A DNA stretch of 64,000 nucleotides from an uncultured Flavobacteriaceae bacterium. Its GTDB lineage: Bacteria; Bacteroidota; Bacteroidia; Flavobacteriales; Flavobacteriaceae. Made by a program: the position numbers and the translations under genes. The stretch is taken from assembly GCA_947501845.1 (NCBI GenBank), contig CANMXP010000002.1, positions 1-64,000 on the forward strand, read 5' to 3'. Below the pieces are notes generated by a model. That model searched no databases and was not told the origin of the DNA. It was given only the letters and a program-made list of their open reading frames with translations. This document shows positions 53,933 through 62,406 of this stretch, in pieces (the first letter of the stretch is position 1; each line of letters begins with the position of its first letter).

Positions 53933-54894
53933 TATTTTCGTGGTTTAAACTTTGAATTATTAAATATTTCCTCGGCACTGGTAATTAACATATCCTTTAA
54001 GCTTACATCATTTTGTGCCATATAAGCTCTTACAATTTGCCAACCTATATACTGACCCAAACGCCCTGGAGAATTAGCATCGATGCCTTCTAAATAAAAC
54101 TTAGAAAACGGTGCGGGATTTATAAATCTGCCCAACAATTTAGAATCTGTGCTAAACAACAATTCTCGTTCTACAAAATAACGCCATATATAGCTTTCGT
54201 TAGCAACGGTCCAATCCAATTGTTCCTGTGAATATCCAATACGTTCGGCATCCATTTTAAAGGGCACAACAACATCTTTAAAATAAAGCTGTTTTCCAAA
54301 ATATATCATTTCGTCCAATAAGGTTTTATTTTGACTTTGATAAATGTATTTTTTAGCATATTCCTCTGCTAAATCGACCACAATTAGCTCTTTCTTTAAA
54401 TGTTCGCTTATATATTTTGGAATATTGCCATAAAACTCATGTTCACTTCCTAAATACGCATCTAAAGCCAATATGGCTACGGTATCAGTAACAATAACCC
54501 TATTTCTATAATCTACATTGCTTGTGGTAGTTATAACTCTTGGTGGATTAAATTCAGGAAAATAGTATTTTAAATGATTAAATAAAGATTCTATCTCAAG
54601 CTCCGTTTCATCAAAGCTCTTAAATTCATTTTCAACAGACTTAAATAGTTGTGCCTGTAATGTATCTGTAATTTTAGCAATCCAAAATGAGTCTTTGAAT
54701 TTTTCCGAAAGCATAAAAGGATAAGCTTTCTTTAATTCTGGTAATTTTTTTGGAGTGGTATTAGCAAATAACAAATCAAAACGTTCTACCTTAATATCGG
54801 TATCAATATTAGCAATTTCAACTTCTAACCGATTCTCATCTTTACAAGAAATCGTAATCAACAATATAATTACACACAATAAAAAATTCTTCAT
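53932..54894 (-). CDS. gldB: Gliding motility lipoprotein GldB
   Basis: A 320-residue lipoprotein (MKNFLLCVIILLITISC, Cys17, start at ATG 54894; an ATG six codons upstream is possible). The mature part carries the GldB pattern DIKVERFDLLFANTTPKKLP, FPEFNPPRVIT and DAYLGSEHEFYGNIPKYIS, then GRLGQYIGWQIVRAYM. It is required for gliding and secretion in characterised species. Divergent from nadE. Confidence 0.93.
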   Translation of the reverse strand: MKNFLLCVIILLITISCKDENRLEVEIANIDTDIKVERFDLLFANTTPKKLPELKKAYPFMLSEKFKDSFWIAKITDTLQAQLFKSVENEFKSFDETELEIESLFNHLKYYFPEFNPPRVITTTSNVDYRNRVIVTDTVAILALDAYLGSEHEFYGNIPKYISEHLKKELIVVDLAEEYAKKYIYQSQNKTLLDEMIYFGKQLYFKDVVVPFKMDAERIGYSQEQLDWTVANESYIWRYFVERELLFSTDSKLLGRFINPAPFSKFYLEGIDANSPGRLGQYIGWQIVRAYMAQNDVSLKDMLITSAEEIFNNSKFKPRK

Positions 54895-54940
54895 ATAAAA
54901 CTTAAACGACATAAATTTTTATTAATTGAGGTGATTCGTT

Positions 54941-54948
54941 TATTTTTG
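54941..54948 (+). promoter_or_regulatory. Probable -7 element of nadE
   Basis: TATTTTTG followed by TTTGCAAAGG, 40 bases before the nadE start. No TTG at the expected distance. Confidence 0.45.
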
Positions 54949-54987
54949 TTTGCAAAGGTACTATTCTTAGATTTAAATTCATTTAAT

Positions 54988-55776
54988 ATGCAAACAGAAA
55001 AAGTTGTAGATTATATCGTTAACTGGTTAAAAGATTATGCTACAAATGCCGGTGTTAATGGCTTTGTAGTAGGTATTTCTGGAGGAATAGACTCTGCAGT
55101 AACCTCAACTTTATGTGCAAAAACGGGTTTAAATGTACTCTGTATAGAAATGCCCATTCACCAAGCTGAAAGTCATGTAACTAGAGCACAAGAACATATC
55201 TCTCATCTACGAAATCGATTTGACAATGTAAGTGATACGCGTACCGATTTAACCCCTGTTTTTGAGACCTTTAAAAACGAAGTGTTTTTTGATGGCGATC
55301 AAGCCACGATAGATATGGCTTTAGCAAATACACGAGCACGATTGCGTATGACTACACTCTATTATTACGCAGGACTTTATAAACTTCTAGTCGCAGGAAC
55401 GGGTAATAAAGTAGAAGATTTTGGTGTTGGTTTTTATACTAAATATGGTGATGGTGGTGTCGATTTGAGTCCAATTGCCGATTTGGTAAAATCGCAAGTC
55501 TACAAATTAGGTGCTTCTCTACAAGTCCCAGAGTCTATTATGCAAGCCGAGCCAAGTGATGGTCTATTTGGTGATACCAGAAGTGACGAAGACCAGATAG
55601 GAGCTTCGTACCCTGAGCTTGAATGGGCTATGAAAATGGACGATGAGGGCAAAAATCCCAGCGATTTTTCTGGTAGACAATTAGAAATTTTTAAAATCTA
55701 TAAACGCTTCAATTCTGCTAACAAGCATAAGATGATTCCTATACCTATCTGCAACATTCCCAACAATTTAATGTAG
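54988..55776 (+). CDS. nadE: NH3-dependent NAD+ synthetase
   Basis: A 262-residue enzyme that amidates nicotinic acid adenine dinucleotide to NAD+. The P-loop ISGGIDSAV, LRMTTLYYYAG and GTGNKVEDFGVGFYTKYGDG are the family motifs. There is no glutaminase domain, so it uses ammonia. The start at ATG 54988 gives MQTEKVVDYI; the frame upstream is not coding. Divergent from gldB. Confidence 0.95.
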   Translation: MQTEKVVDYIVNWLKDYATNAGVNGFVVGISGGIDSAVTSTLCAKTGLNVLCIEMPIHQAESHVTRAQEHISHLRNRFDNVSDTRTDLTPVFETFKNEVFFDGDQATIDMALANTRARLRMTTLYYYAGLYKLLVAGTGNKVEDFGVGFYTKYGDGGVDLSPIADLVKSQVYKLGASLQVPESIMQAEPSDGLFGDTRSDEDQIGASYPELEWAMKMDDEGKNPSDFSGRQLEIFKIYKRFNSANKHKMIPIPICNIPNNLM

Positions 55777-55780
55777 GATT

Positions 55781-55811
55781 TTGTAGGTTATTCAAAAAAT
55801 CACTACATTTA
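55781..55811 (+). promoter_or_regulatory. Probable promoter of the orphan response regulator
   Basis: TTG (55781-55783), 20 bases, then TACATTTA (55804-55811), a one-mismatch TAnnTTTG. It predicts a leader of about 58 bases. Confidence 0.5.
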
Positions 55812-55875
55812 CCGCAAGCTTACTCTCTCAATTATAATACTAATCTCTAACTAAATATTATAAAAAGCTTAAATT

Positions 55876-56508
55876 ATGATTAAATTATTGATAGCAGACA
55901 ACCACCCGATTACGAGGAAAGGTCTAGAAGTTCTTTTCTCTGCTTCACCCAACATTAAAATTGTAGGAAGTGTAGATGATGGCGAGGCCATCTTAGAATT
56001 TATTAAAAAAAATCCAGTAGACATTATTTTAACTGAAGCTGATTTCCCTAAACTAAATGGGTTGACAGTTTTACGTTATTTAAAAAATGATTACCCGGAT
56101 ATTAAAACCATTATTTTTAGTGGACAACCCGAAGAAGTTTATGCCATAAACGCCATAAAAGCTGGTGCAGCAGGGTATTTAAACAAATCTGTAAATGTTA
56201 TTACAATTAACGAGGCTATATTAAAGGTACATGATGGAGGGATTCATTTAAGTAACGAATTAACTCAACAATTAGCATTTGGAAATAGAGTTAATAAAAG
56301 TGGTACTTTTTACAAAAAGCTCTCAACTAGAGAAGCAGAAGTTTTAAAACTGTTAACAGTTGGCAGAAAAAACAAAGAAATCTCTAAAGAACTCGACATT
56401 AACGAGAAAACCGTTAGCACTTACAAGGCAAGATTAATGAGAAAACTAAAGGTAACCAACTTAGTTGACTTAGTTAATCAAGCCAAACTTAGTGAGCAAT
56501 TATTATAG
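55876..56508 (+). CDS. Orphan LuxR-type response regulator with Glu at the phosphorylation site
   Basis: A 210-residue protein with a receiver domain and C-terminal GerE HTH (STREAEVLKLLTVGRKNKEI, KTVSTYKARLMRKLKVTN). The receiver has ADNH where most have DDH, and the residue aligned with the phosphoacceptor Asp is Glu54 (ILTEADFP); the Lys of AGYLNKS is present. A Glu here can mimic the phosphorylated state, so the protein may be constitutively active or controlled otherwise. No kinase is adjacent. The gene overlaps the 3' end of dnaG by six bases, tail to tail. Confidence 0.92.
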   Translation: MIKLLIADNHPITRKGLEVLFSASPNIKIVGSVDDGEAILEFIKKNPVDIILTEADFPKLNGLTVLRYLKNDYPDIKTIIFSGQPEEVYAINAIKAGAAGYLNKSVNVITINEAILKVHDGGIHLSNELTQQLAFGNRVNKSGTFYKKLSTREAEVLKLLTVGRKNKEISKELDINEKTVSTYKARLMRKLKVTNLVDLVNQAKLSEQLL

Positions 56509-58461
56509 CACACGACTTAATTTTCTAGAGAGTAGCATTTTTAAGCCAGAATAGTCTTTGACTTCTTCAAGAACATTTTTATTTACATCATTTTTATTTT
56601 GTAATGTTTCTTGTTGAAATTCTTTAACTTTTTGGTCTATTAAAAAACATCGTAAACTTAAAATCGTTTCACTAACCAACTGTGCGACGCTGTGTATTTT
56701 TTCTTTTGGAAAAATATTCATACGTTTCCAGTCATCTAGTGCGTAGCGCTCGTCCTCCATTAAAATAGAGGTGATTTCGCTAGACATCTGATTATCAATT
56801 GTGTTTATGAATGATTTTAGTTCAAAATCAGGATTCTGATTTAGTGCGTCTATAATACTATAATACAAAGTTTTAAACTGCGTATTTGAAAATTCCATTT
56901 CATCATCTTGAAGGTCTAGAAATATTTTTTCGAAGACCTTCGCTTGATGGATGACTGGTTCTAACACCAACTCACCTTTATCATTTTCTTTTAAAACCAA
57001 ATCTTCAAAGTCTTCTACTTTATTACCATAAAGTAATAGAACCTCAATAATTTTACGTTCTAAAACGTACTGTACATCAACTTTTTTTACAGGTTGCTGG
57101 TGCTTGATAACCTCAAAGGCTTTTTGATCTTTTTTAAACTGCTTATTTTCTTCTTGAAATTCTTTTTTATTTATTTGAGCTAATGTGCTAAACAGAACTT
57201 CTTCACTTATATCCATAATTCTGGCACATTCCTGAATATAAATTTCCTTTTTAATACGATCTGGAATTTTAGAAATACTATTCACAATATCTCTAACCGT
57301 ATCTGCTTTTTTTATAGGATCGTTCTTTGATTCCTCAAATAGAACAGCTGCTTTAAATTGGATAAAATCCTTAGCGTTTTCATTCAAATACAAAGTAAGT
57401 TCTTCAAGCGTATTTTGTTTAGCAAAACTATCTGGATCTTCTCCCTCTGGAAAAGTACAAACTTTAACGTTCATACCTTGCTCCAATATAAGGTCAATGC
57501 CTCGTAAAGAAGCACGCATACCAGCAGCATCACCATCAAAAAGCACCGTGATGTTTTTAGTCAACCTATTTATAAGTCGAATTTGTTCTGATGTTAAAGC
57601 GGTACCAGATGAAGATACAACATTCTTAACCCCTGTTTGATGAAATTGAATAACATCTGTATAGCCTTCAACTAAATAACAATTGTCTTCTTTAGCAATA
57701 CCTTGTTTTGCATGATAAATACCATATAGTACATTACTTTTATGGTAAATATCACTTTCTGGTGAATTTACATACTTAGCAGCCTTTTTATCATTGGTTA
57801 AAATACGGCCTCCAAATCCCAAAACGCGACCGCTCATACTTTTAATTGGAAACATAACACGACCTTTAAACCTATCAAAACGTTTATCTTCCTTTACAAT
57901 AGTAAGTCCCGTTTTTTGTAAATAATCAATGTTGTAACCTTGCTTTAAAGCTTCGTCCGTAAAGGCTTGCCAGTCATCAAGTGAATACCCTAAATCAAAC
58001 TTGTCAATGGTTTCCTGGGTAAACCCACGTTCCTTAAAATAACTCAAGCCAATCGATTTTCCCTGATCGGTTTTATGGAGTATTTTTTGAAAATAGTTAT
58101 TTGCAAACTCACTAACCAAGTATAAACTTTCCCGTTCGTTTGCACGTTCTTTCTGTTCATTAGACTGTTCGGTCTCCTCGATTTCTATATTATATTTCTT
58201 AGCAAGGTATTTTATGGCTTCAGGATATGTAAAATGCTCGTGTTCCATTAAAAACGATACTGCTGTACCTCCTTTTCCTGTTGAAAAATCTTTCCAGATC
58301 TGTTTTACGGGGGATACCATAAAACTTGGTGAACGCTCATCGCTAAAAGGACTTAAACCTTTAAAATTGGTCCCTGCTTTTTTAAGATTTACAAAATCGC
58401 CAATGACTTCCTCTACACGAGTAGCTTCAAATACTTGGTCTATAGTTGTTGGTGATATCAA
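56503..58461 (-). CDS. dnaG: DNA primase DnaG, zinc-ligand-free N-terminus
   Basis: A 652-residue primase with TTG start (58461; no ATG upstream before a stop). The N-terminal domain corresponds to the CHC2 zinc finger but its ligands are gone: CPFH is SPFS (37-40) and CFGC is DFST (58-61). The Toprim core is intact (LVEGYTDVIQFHQTG, VSSSGTALT, LFDGDAAGMRASLRGID). The C-terminal helicase-binding part is degenerate, as usual. I recall the same loss in other Flavobacteriaceae. It makes RNA primers for replication. The 3' end overlaps the orphan response regulator by six bases. Confidence 0.95.
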   Translation of the reverse strand: MISPTTIDQVFEATRVEEVIGDFVNLKKAGTNFKGLSPFSDERSPSFMVSPVKQIWKDFSTGKGGTAVSFLMEHEHFTYPEAIKYLAKKYNIEIEETEQSNEQKERANERESLYLVSEFANNYFQKILHKTDQGKSIGLSYFKERGFTQETIDKFDLGYSLDDWQAFTDEALKQGYNIDYLQKTGLTIVKEDKRFDRFKGRVMFPIKSMSGRVLGFGGRILTNDKKAAKYVNSPESDIYHKSNVLYGIYHAKQGIAKEDNCYLVEGYTDVIQFHQTGVKNVVSSSGTALTSEQIRLINRLTKNITVLFDGDAAGMRASLRGIDLILEQGMNVKVCTFPEGEDPDSFAKQNTLEELTLYLNENAKDFIQFKAAVLFEESKNDPIKKADTVRDIVNSISKIPDRIKKEIYIQECARIMDISEEVLFSTLAQINKKEFQEENKQFKKDQKAFEVIKHQQPVKKVDVQYVLERKIIEVLLLYGNKVEDFEDLVLKENDKGELVLEPVIHQAKVFEKIFLDLQDDEMEFSNTQFKTLYYSIIDALNQNPDFELKSFINTIDNQMSSEITSILMEDERYALDDWKRMNIFPKEKIHSVAQLVSETILSLRCFLIDQKVKEFQQETLQNKNDVNKNVLEEVKDYSGLKMLLSRKLSRVL

Positions 58462-58867
58462 AGTGTCTAATTATACCTGCATTTCATCTTCTTTCAAGAT
58501 AAAAATAGGTGTCTTTTAAATTTAAATGAATTCCTGCTATAATACAGAAACAATAATGTAAAAATAATACAAACTTATTGATATTAGAAACCTAAGGTTC
58601 TTTGATATTAATTTTATATCAATAAGGCTAATATCTTCGCTTGGAATCTAACATAGTTTATTAAAAACAAATAGCGCACCATATACATCCACGATCTCAC
58701 TATCCTTATTTCTACTGTTATAAGGGGTGTGTCTTTCACTGAAAATGGGGATATACAAAAATAAGATTGTATCTACATTTGAAAAATAAAAACAACTTAT
58801 AGCACAAAACAAAAAGTGATTTTAATATTTTTTATTTGTGCTGTTGGTAATAAATCAAACAACCCCA
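58462..58867. other. Intergenic gap upstream of dnaG
   Basis: No coding frame can be supported. The notable feature is the inverted repeat at 58574-58626. The dnaG promoter should be at the left end (a TATTTTTA on the minus strand near 58500) and that of the gene at 58868 at the right, but neither matches the consensus well. Confidence 0.6.
58574..58626. repeat. Long imperfect hairpin with perfect 11-bp arms
   Basis: CTTATTGATAT (58574-58584) and ATATCAATAAG (58616-58626) are exact inverted arms around 31 bases that contain the palindrome ACCTAAGGT. There is no flanking T run, so this is not a simple terminator. Confidence 0.6.
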
Positions 58868-59650
58868 ATGCAAAGATTCACACTTATAATTTTATGTTTA
58901 ATCTCTTTAAACATTTATGGACAGAAAGCTGAAATCGAGAATTTGATTAATCAAATAGCAGCAAATGAAGTCCCTGAAAATTTTGAAAATTATTTTTTAG
59001 TTCCTAAAAGTCTAGAAAAGCCTAAAGTTTATGACTCTCTTAGAAATTATCAAATAAGAACATTGAAAATGTCTTATAATGATTTACCTCTCAGTCTAAT
59101 CTTGAGACAAAACAAAAAGAATATTGATTGGAAAAAATACAATCTAAAAAATGTAATATACGTTCACAATGAACACATTAACAACGAGTATATTTATCTA
59201 ACAGCGCCACCAACGGGTAAGAATGTTCAATTTGTAAAGCACAATATTGACCAAAAAAAATATGATAGTTTGATTAAAAATAAAAAACCATATACATTAA
59301 TTGTAAAGAAAAAATGGCTTTGGAATAAAAAGAAGATTTGGGATAACGAGAAATTTTACAATGAACTTATTAAGGCTTGGAAGGTTGATGAAGAACAAAA
59401 TATGGAAGAAAAAGTTTATTTTCAATTTTCACAGCCTCTTTTTTCAACAGACAAAAAATATGCGAAAGTTTCAATTTTTAAGAACAGTCGTTGTAAAGGA
59501 ACTGGATTTACAGCTCTATATAAAAATGAAAACGGAACTTGGAATAAATTAATTGAATACAATAAAGTTATCTCAGAGGTTTCTATGTCTCATACAAAAT
59601 GTGGTGATATTGCAATTTCTTATAACAACGAGAACAATATTGAGCTATAA
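58868..59650 (+). CDS. Secreted protein, function unknown
   Basis: A 260-residue exported protein (signal about 1-20, MQRFTLIILCLISLNIYGQ). The start at ATG 58868 gives this signal; the frame is open further upstream. Mature part: helical start, a low-complexity Lys/Trp-rich section (KKWLWNKKKIWDNEKFYNEL) and a beta-rich end (YFQFSQPLFS, YAKVSIFKNSRCKGTGFTAL), which recalls small secreted proteins of flavobacteria. No family assigned. Confidence 0.7.
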   Translation: MQRFTLIILCLISLNIYGQKAEIENLINQIAANEVPENFENYFLVPKSLEKPKVYDSLRNYQIRTLKMSYNDLPLSLILRQNKKNIDWKKYNLKNVIYVHNEHINNEYIYLTAPPTGKNVQFVKHNIDQKKYDSLIKNKKPYTLIVKKKWLWNKKKIWDNEKFYNELIKAWKVDEEQNMEEKVYFQFSQPLFSTDKKYAKVSIFKNSRCKGTGFTALYKNENGTWNKLIEYNKVISEVSMSHTKCGDIAISYNNENNIEL

Positions 59651-59827
59651 ACCCTCTACTCATAACAATTTGTAACCGATACAGAGTGAGCGAAAGTGTT
59701 TTTATCTGGATATTAAACTTTTTACACCAGATACCCCACTCCATAATCTAAGTCATCTCAATTATAAAAATTCATACCGCGTTTTTCTATTAATATTATC
59801 ATTGTTAAAATATAAAAACTAGTTATC

Positions 59828-59862
59828 ATATCGATATATATCGATATATAGCTATATATTTG
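59828..59862 (+). promoter_or_regulatory. Operator and -7 element of the ArsR gene
   Basis: Two back-to-back ATATCGATAT palindromes (59828-59837 and 59838-59847) precede TATATTTG (59855-59862), which ends 4 bases before the ATG. The palindromes are typical ArsR-type sites, so the regulator probably represses itself. The mRNA would be leaderless. Confidence 0.55.
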
Positions 59863-59866
59863 CATT

Positions 59867-60169
59867 ATGAATATCATTGAAATAAATAAAGTCTTATCAA
59901 ATAAAGTTAGAATAGATATCCTTGATTGGCTGAAAGACATGGAATCTAACTTTCCTCCACAAATTAATGTTCCTAATTTTAATAATGGAGTCTGTGTATG
60001 CCATATTCAAGATAAAACTGGACTTTCTCAATCTACCATTTCTCATTATTTAACCATGATGCATAAAGTAGATATAGTTATAGCAACAAGAATTGGTAAA
60101 TGGACATACTATAAAAGGAATGAAAAAGTAATAAAAGAATACATTAAACTACTGCAATCTACCTTATAA
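59867..60169 (+). CDS. ArsR-family transcriptional regulator
   Basis: A 100-residue winged-helix protein. The recognition helix region is DKTGLSQSTISHYLTMMH, and the segment before it contains CVCH (GVCVCHIQDK), which resembles the alpha-3N metal site (CxC) of ArsR/SmtB sensors such as ArsR. So it may sense a metal or metalloid, though some members use thiol redox. Upstream are two tandem palindromes. The following two genes (60211, 60461) are on the same strand and close, and are likely targets. Confidence 0.85.
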   Translation: MNIIEINKVLSNKVRIDILDWLKDMESNFPPQINVPNFNNGVCVCHIQDKTGLSQSTISHYLTMMHKVDIVIATRIGKWTYYKRNEKVIKEYIKLLQSTL

Positions 60170-60210
60170 TTTTTGCAAGCAAATTAACATAATACAGGAT
60201 TTTAAATATA

Positions 60211-60450
60211 ATGGATTTAACAATTAATATAATAGGATGGATAGGTTCTGCATTATTAGTTATTGCTTATTGGCTTAATAGTAGGAATAAAATCAATGCA
60301 CAAATGTTTTCTTATCAATTTTTAAATATTATTGGTAGTACAACATTAATGGTCAATACCCTTTACTATGGAGCTTACCCTTCTAGTTCTGTAAATATAA
60401 TATGGTTAGTAATAGGGTTTTATAATATGAGTAAAATTTTAAAAGTATAA
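60211..60450 (+). CDS. CBU_0592-like small membrane protein
   Basis: A 79-residue protein with three hydrophobic helices (about 4-22, 32-49, 59-74) and the phrase IGWIGSALLVIAYWLNSRNK, characteristic of the CBU_0592 family. The function is unknown. It lies 41 bases after the ArsR gene and ten before the proline dehydrogenase gene, so it is probably part of one transcript with both. Confidence 0.75.
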   Translation: MDLTINIIGWIGSALLVIAYWLNSRNKINAQMFSYQFLNIIGSTTLMVNTLYYGAYPSSSVNIIWLVIGFYNMSKILKV

Positions 60451-60460
60451 ATATATAATT

Positions 60461-61396
60461 ATGAAAGAAAATTTGCTACTAATGGGTTCTGAAGCTTTAC
60501 GAAAAGCTGCAATGAACGAAGAAGCTAAAGATTATATTTTAGCTAACCCCATTCTATTTAAAGCACTTAAAAAAGCAGCACATAGATATATAGGTGGCGA
60601 AAATCTTAATGAAACAATCACTAAAGTAATTAAAGAAAATAAAAATGAGTTTAAATGTTCTATAGAATTCATGGGGGAAAACACTTCTACTATTGAAGAA
60701 GCAAACCAAGCGACTGGTGAATTTGTAAAAATTGCTAAAGAAATAAAAAAACAAAACTTAAATTCCACAATTTCTTTAGATCTCTCCCATATTGGTTTAG
60801 CAATCTCTAAAAGTCTCTGCCTTGAAAATCTGAGTAAAATCTGCAAAGAAGCCCAAAACACTGAAGTTATTTTAAGCGCAGAAGGTGTAAATAGAACTGA
60901 TGATGTTATTGAAACTTATAAAAAAGGTTCAAAACTATTCAATAATCTATCAATAACCATCCAAGCTTATTTATATAGAAGCAAGGATGATTTTAAAGAA
61001 ATCCTAAAAGAAAAAGGAAGGATTAGAGTTGTAAAAGGCGCTTTTGAAACACCCAAAAATGTATCTATTCCAAGAGGTAATGAGCTTAATGAAATATACT
61101 TGGGGTATGTAGATGAATTACTGACAAAAAAACACCCATGCTCAATTGCCACCCACCATGATATTATTCAAAAAGAAGCCAAAGAACTAATCAAAAAGTA
61201 TAGGCCTAATGCTGAAATGTATGAATTTGAAAGTCTTTACGGAATTCAAACTGAGCAATTAATTGCCTTAAAAAATGAAGGGTATAAAACCAAGCTGTAT
61301 TTTGTCTATGGTAAAGAATGGTACTTATATTTATGCAATCGTCTTGCCGAATACCCATTGAATTTATTCCGATCTCTAAATGACATTATTAATTAA
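60461..61396 (+). CDS. Proline dehydrogenase family protein
   Basis: A 311-residue flavoenzyme-type (beta/alpha)8 barrel with the PRODH motifs: ISLDLSHIGLA, LSAEGVNRTDDVIETYKKG, ITIQAYLYRS, RVVKGAFE, HPCSIATHHD and YEFESLYGIQ. The C-terminal signature has NRLAE (YLYLCNRLAEYP), where most proline dehydrogenases have RRLAE, so one of the two substrate-carboxylate Arg is replaced by Asn. It is shorter than typical Bacteroidota proline dehydrogenases (about 390) and the substrate may be a related amino acid. Co-transcribed with an ArsR-type regulator, an unexpected partner. Confidence 0.82.
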   Translation: MKENLLLMGSEALRKAAMNEEAKDYILANPILFKALKKAAHRYIGGENLNETITKVIKENKNEFKCSIEFMGENTSTIEEANQATGEFVKIAKEIKKQNLNSTISLDLSHIGLAISKSLCLENLSKICKEAQNTEVILSAEGVNRTDDVIETYKKGSKLFNNLSITIQAYLYRSKDDFKEILKEKGRIRVVKGAFETPKNVSIPRGNELNEIYLGYVDELLTKKHPCSIATHHDIIQKEAKELIKKYRPNAEMYEFESLYGIQTEQLIALKNEGYKTKLYFVYGKEWYLYLCNRLAEYPLNLFRSLNDIIN

Positions 61397-61491
61397 TAAC
61401 TTCATTTGATTTATATTTTACTAAAAAATTATATAAATAAAACCATATAACTTTTGGACTTTTTCAGAAAATCATAAATTACTTAGATTTT

Positions 61492-61499
61492 TATTTTTG
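61492..61499 (+). promoter_or_regulatory. -7 element directly before the AraC start
   Basis: TATTTTTG ends 4 bases before the ATG at 61504, as in the ArsR and HYC_CC_PP genes. No clear TTG upstream. Confidence 0.45.
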
Positions 61500-61503
61500 C
61501 TCT

Positions 61504-62337
61504 ATGATATTAGAAGAAAGTACCGTTAATTTTCAAGGAAAGCCTTTATTTCAAAAGATCAAGTTTAAAACGCCACTTCAGGTAACTGGTAAAATGGATG
61601 ATAAGGCATGTTTTTTTTATACCATAAAAGGAACCTATGAAACCTTTGACTCTCATGGCGCAGTTAATATTGGACCAAATGAAGGTTTAATCAAAAAATG
61701 CGGAAATTATGTTTCTCATCTTCAAGAAGGTGATTGGGATGGTATAGTAATCTACCTTTATCCTGATGTACTTCATGAAATTTATAAGTATCAAACCCCT
61801 AACTTTCTTGACGAGAAAACGCCAGCTATACAAACAAACAAATTAATTGGCAATGAACTTCTCGACAAATTCATTGATAATTTAGCTATCTATTTTGACA
61901 ACCCCGATTTAATGGATGAGGCATTAGCTTTATTAAAAATAAAAGAGTTTATTTTAATTCTATTAAAATCAGAAAATCAGAAAAATACGCAACAATTTAT
62001 AGCCGACCTGTTTACTCCAGATAAGCTTCATTTTACTTCAGTTATTGAGAGCAATATATTTAGTAACATAAACATGCAGGAATTGGCTTTTATTTGTAAC
62101 AAAAGCTTATCTTCTTTTAAACGCGAGTTTAAAAGAATTTACAACGACACACCTTCTCATTATATTAAAAACAAGCGATTAGAGCATGCAGCTGTACTTT
62201 TGTGTTCAACACAAAAAATGATATCTAATATTGCTTTTGAAGTAGGTTTTCAAGATATCACCACATTTTCTGCTTCTTTTAGACAAAAATTCAATGACTC
62301 TCCTACCAATTATCGTTTGAGCCAAAACAGAAAATAG
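61504..62337 (+). CDS. AraC-family transcriptional regulator
   Basis: A 277-residue regulator. The N-terminal part (about 1-160) is a cupin-type sensing domain without an obvious ligand motif. The C-terminal 110 residues hold the two AraC helix-turn-helix units (MQELAFICNKSLSSFKREFK and ISNIAFEVGFQDITTFSASF). The last codons are followed immediately by a near-copy of themselves. Downstream, 70 bases away, is a SRPBCC protein on the same strand. Ligand and targets unknown. Confidence 0.92.
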   Translation: MILEESTVNFQGKPLFQKIKFKTPLQVTGKMDDKACFFYTIKGTYETFDSHGAVNIGPNEGLIKKCGNYVSHLQEGDWDGIVIYLYPDVLHEIYKYQTPNFLDEKTPAIQTNKLIGNELLDKFIDNLAIYFDNPDLMDEALALLKIKEFILILLKSENQKNTQQFIADLFTPDKLHFTSVIESNIFSNINMQELAFICNKSLSSFKREFKRIYNDTPSHYIKNKRLEHAAVLLCSTQKMISNIAFEVGFQDITTFSASFRQKFNDSPTNYRLSQNRK

Positions 62338-62406
62338 TTGAGCCAAAACAGAAAGTCGTTCTTTGTCTCTTTTCCAACCTTTGTACTATCATATAAACAT
62401 TTAATC

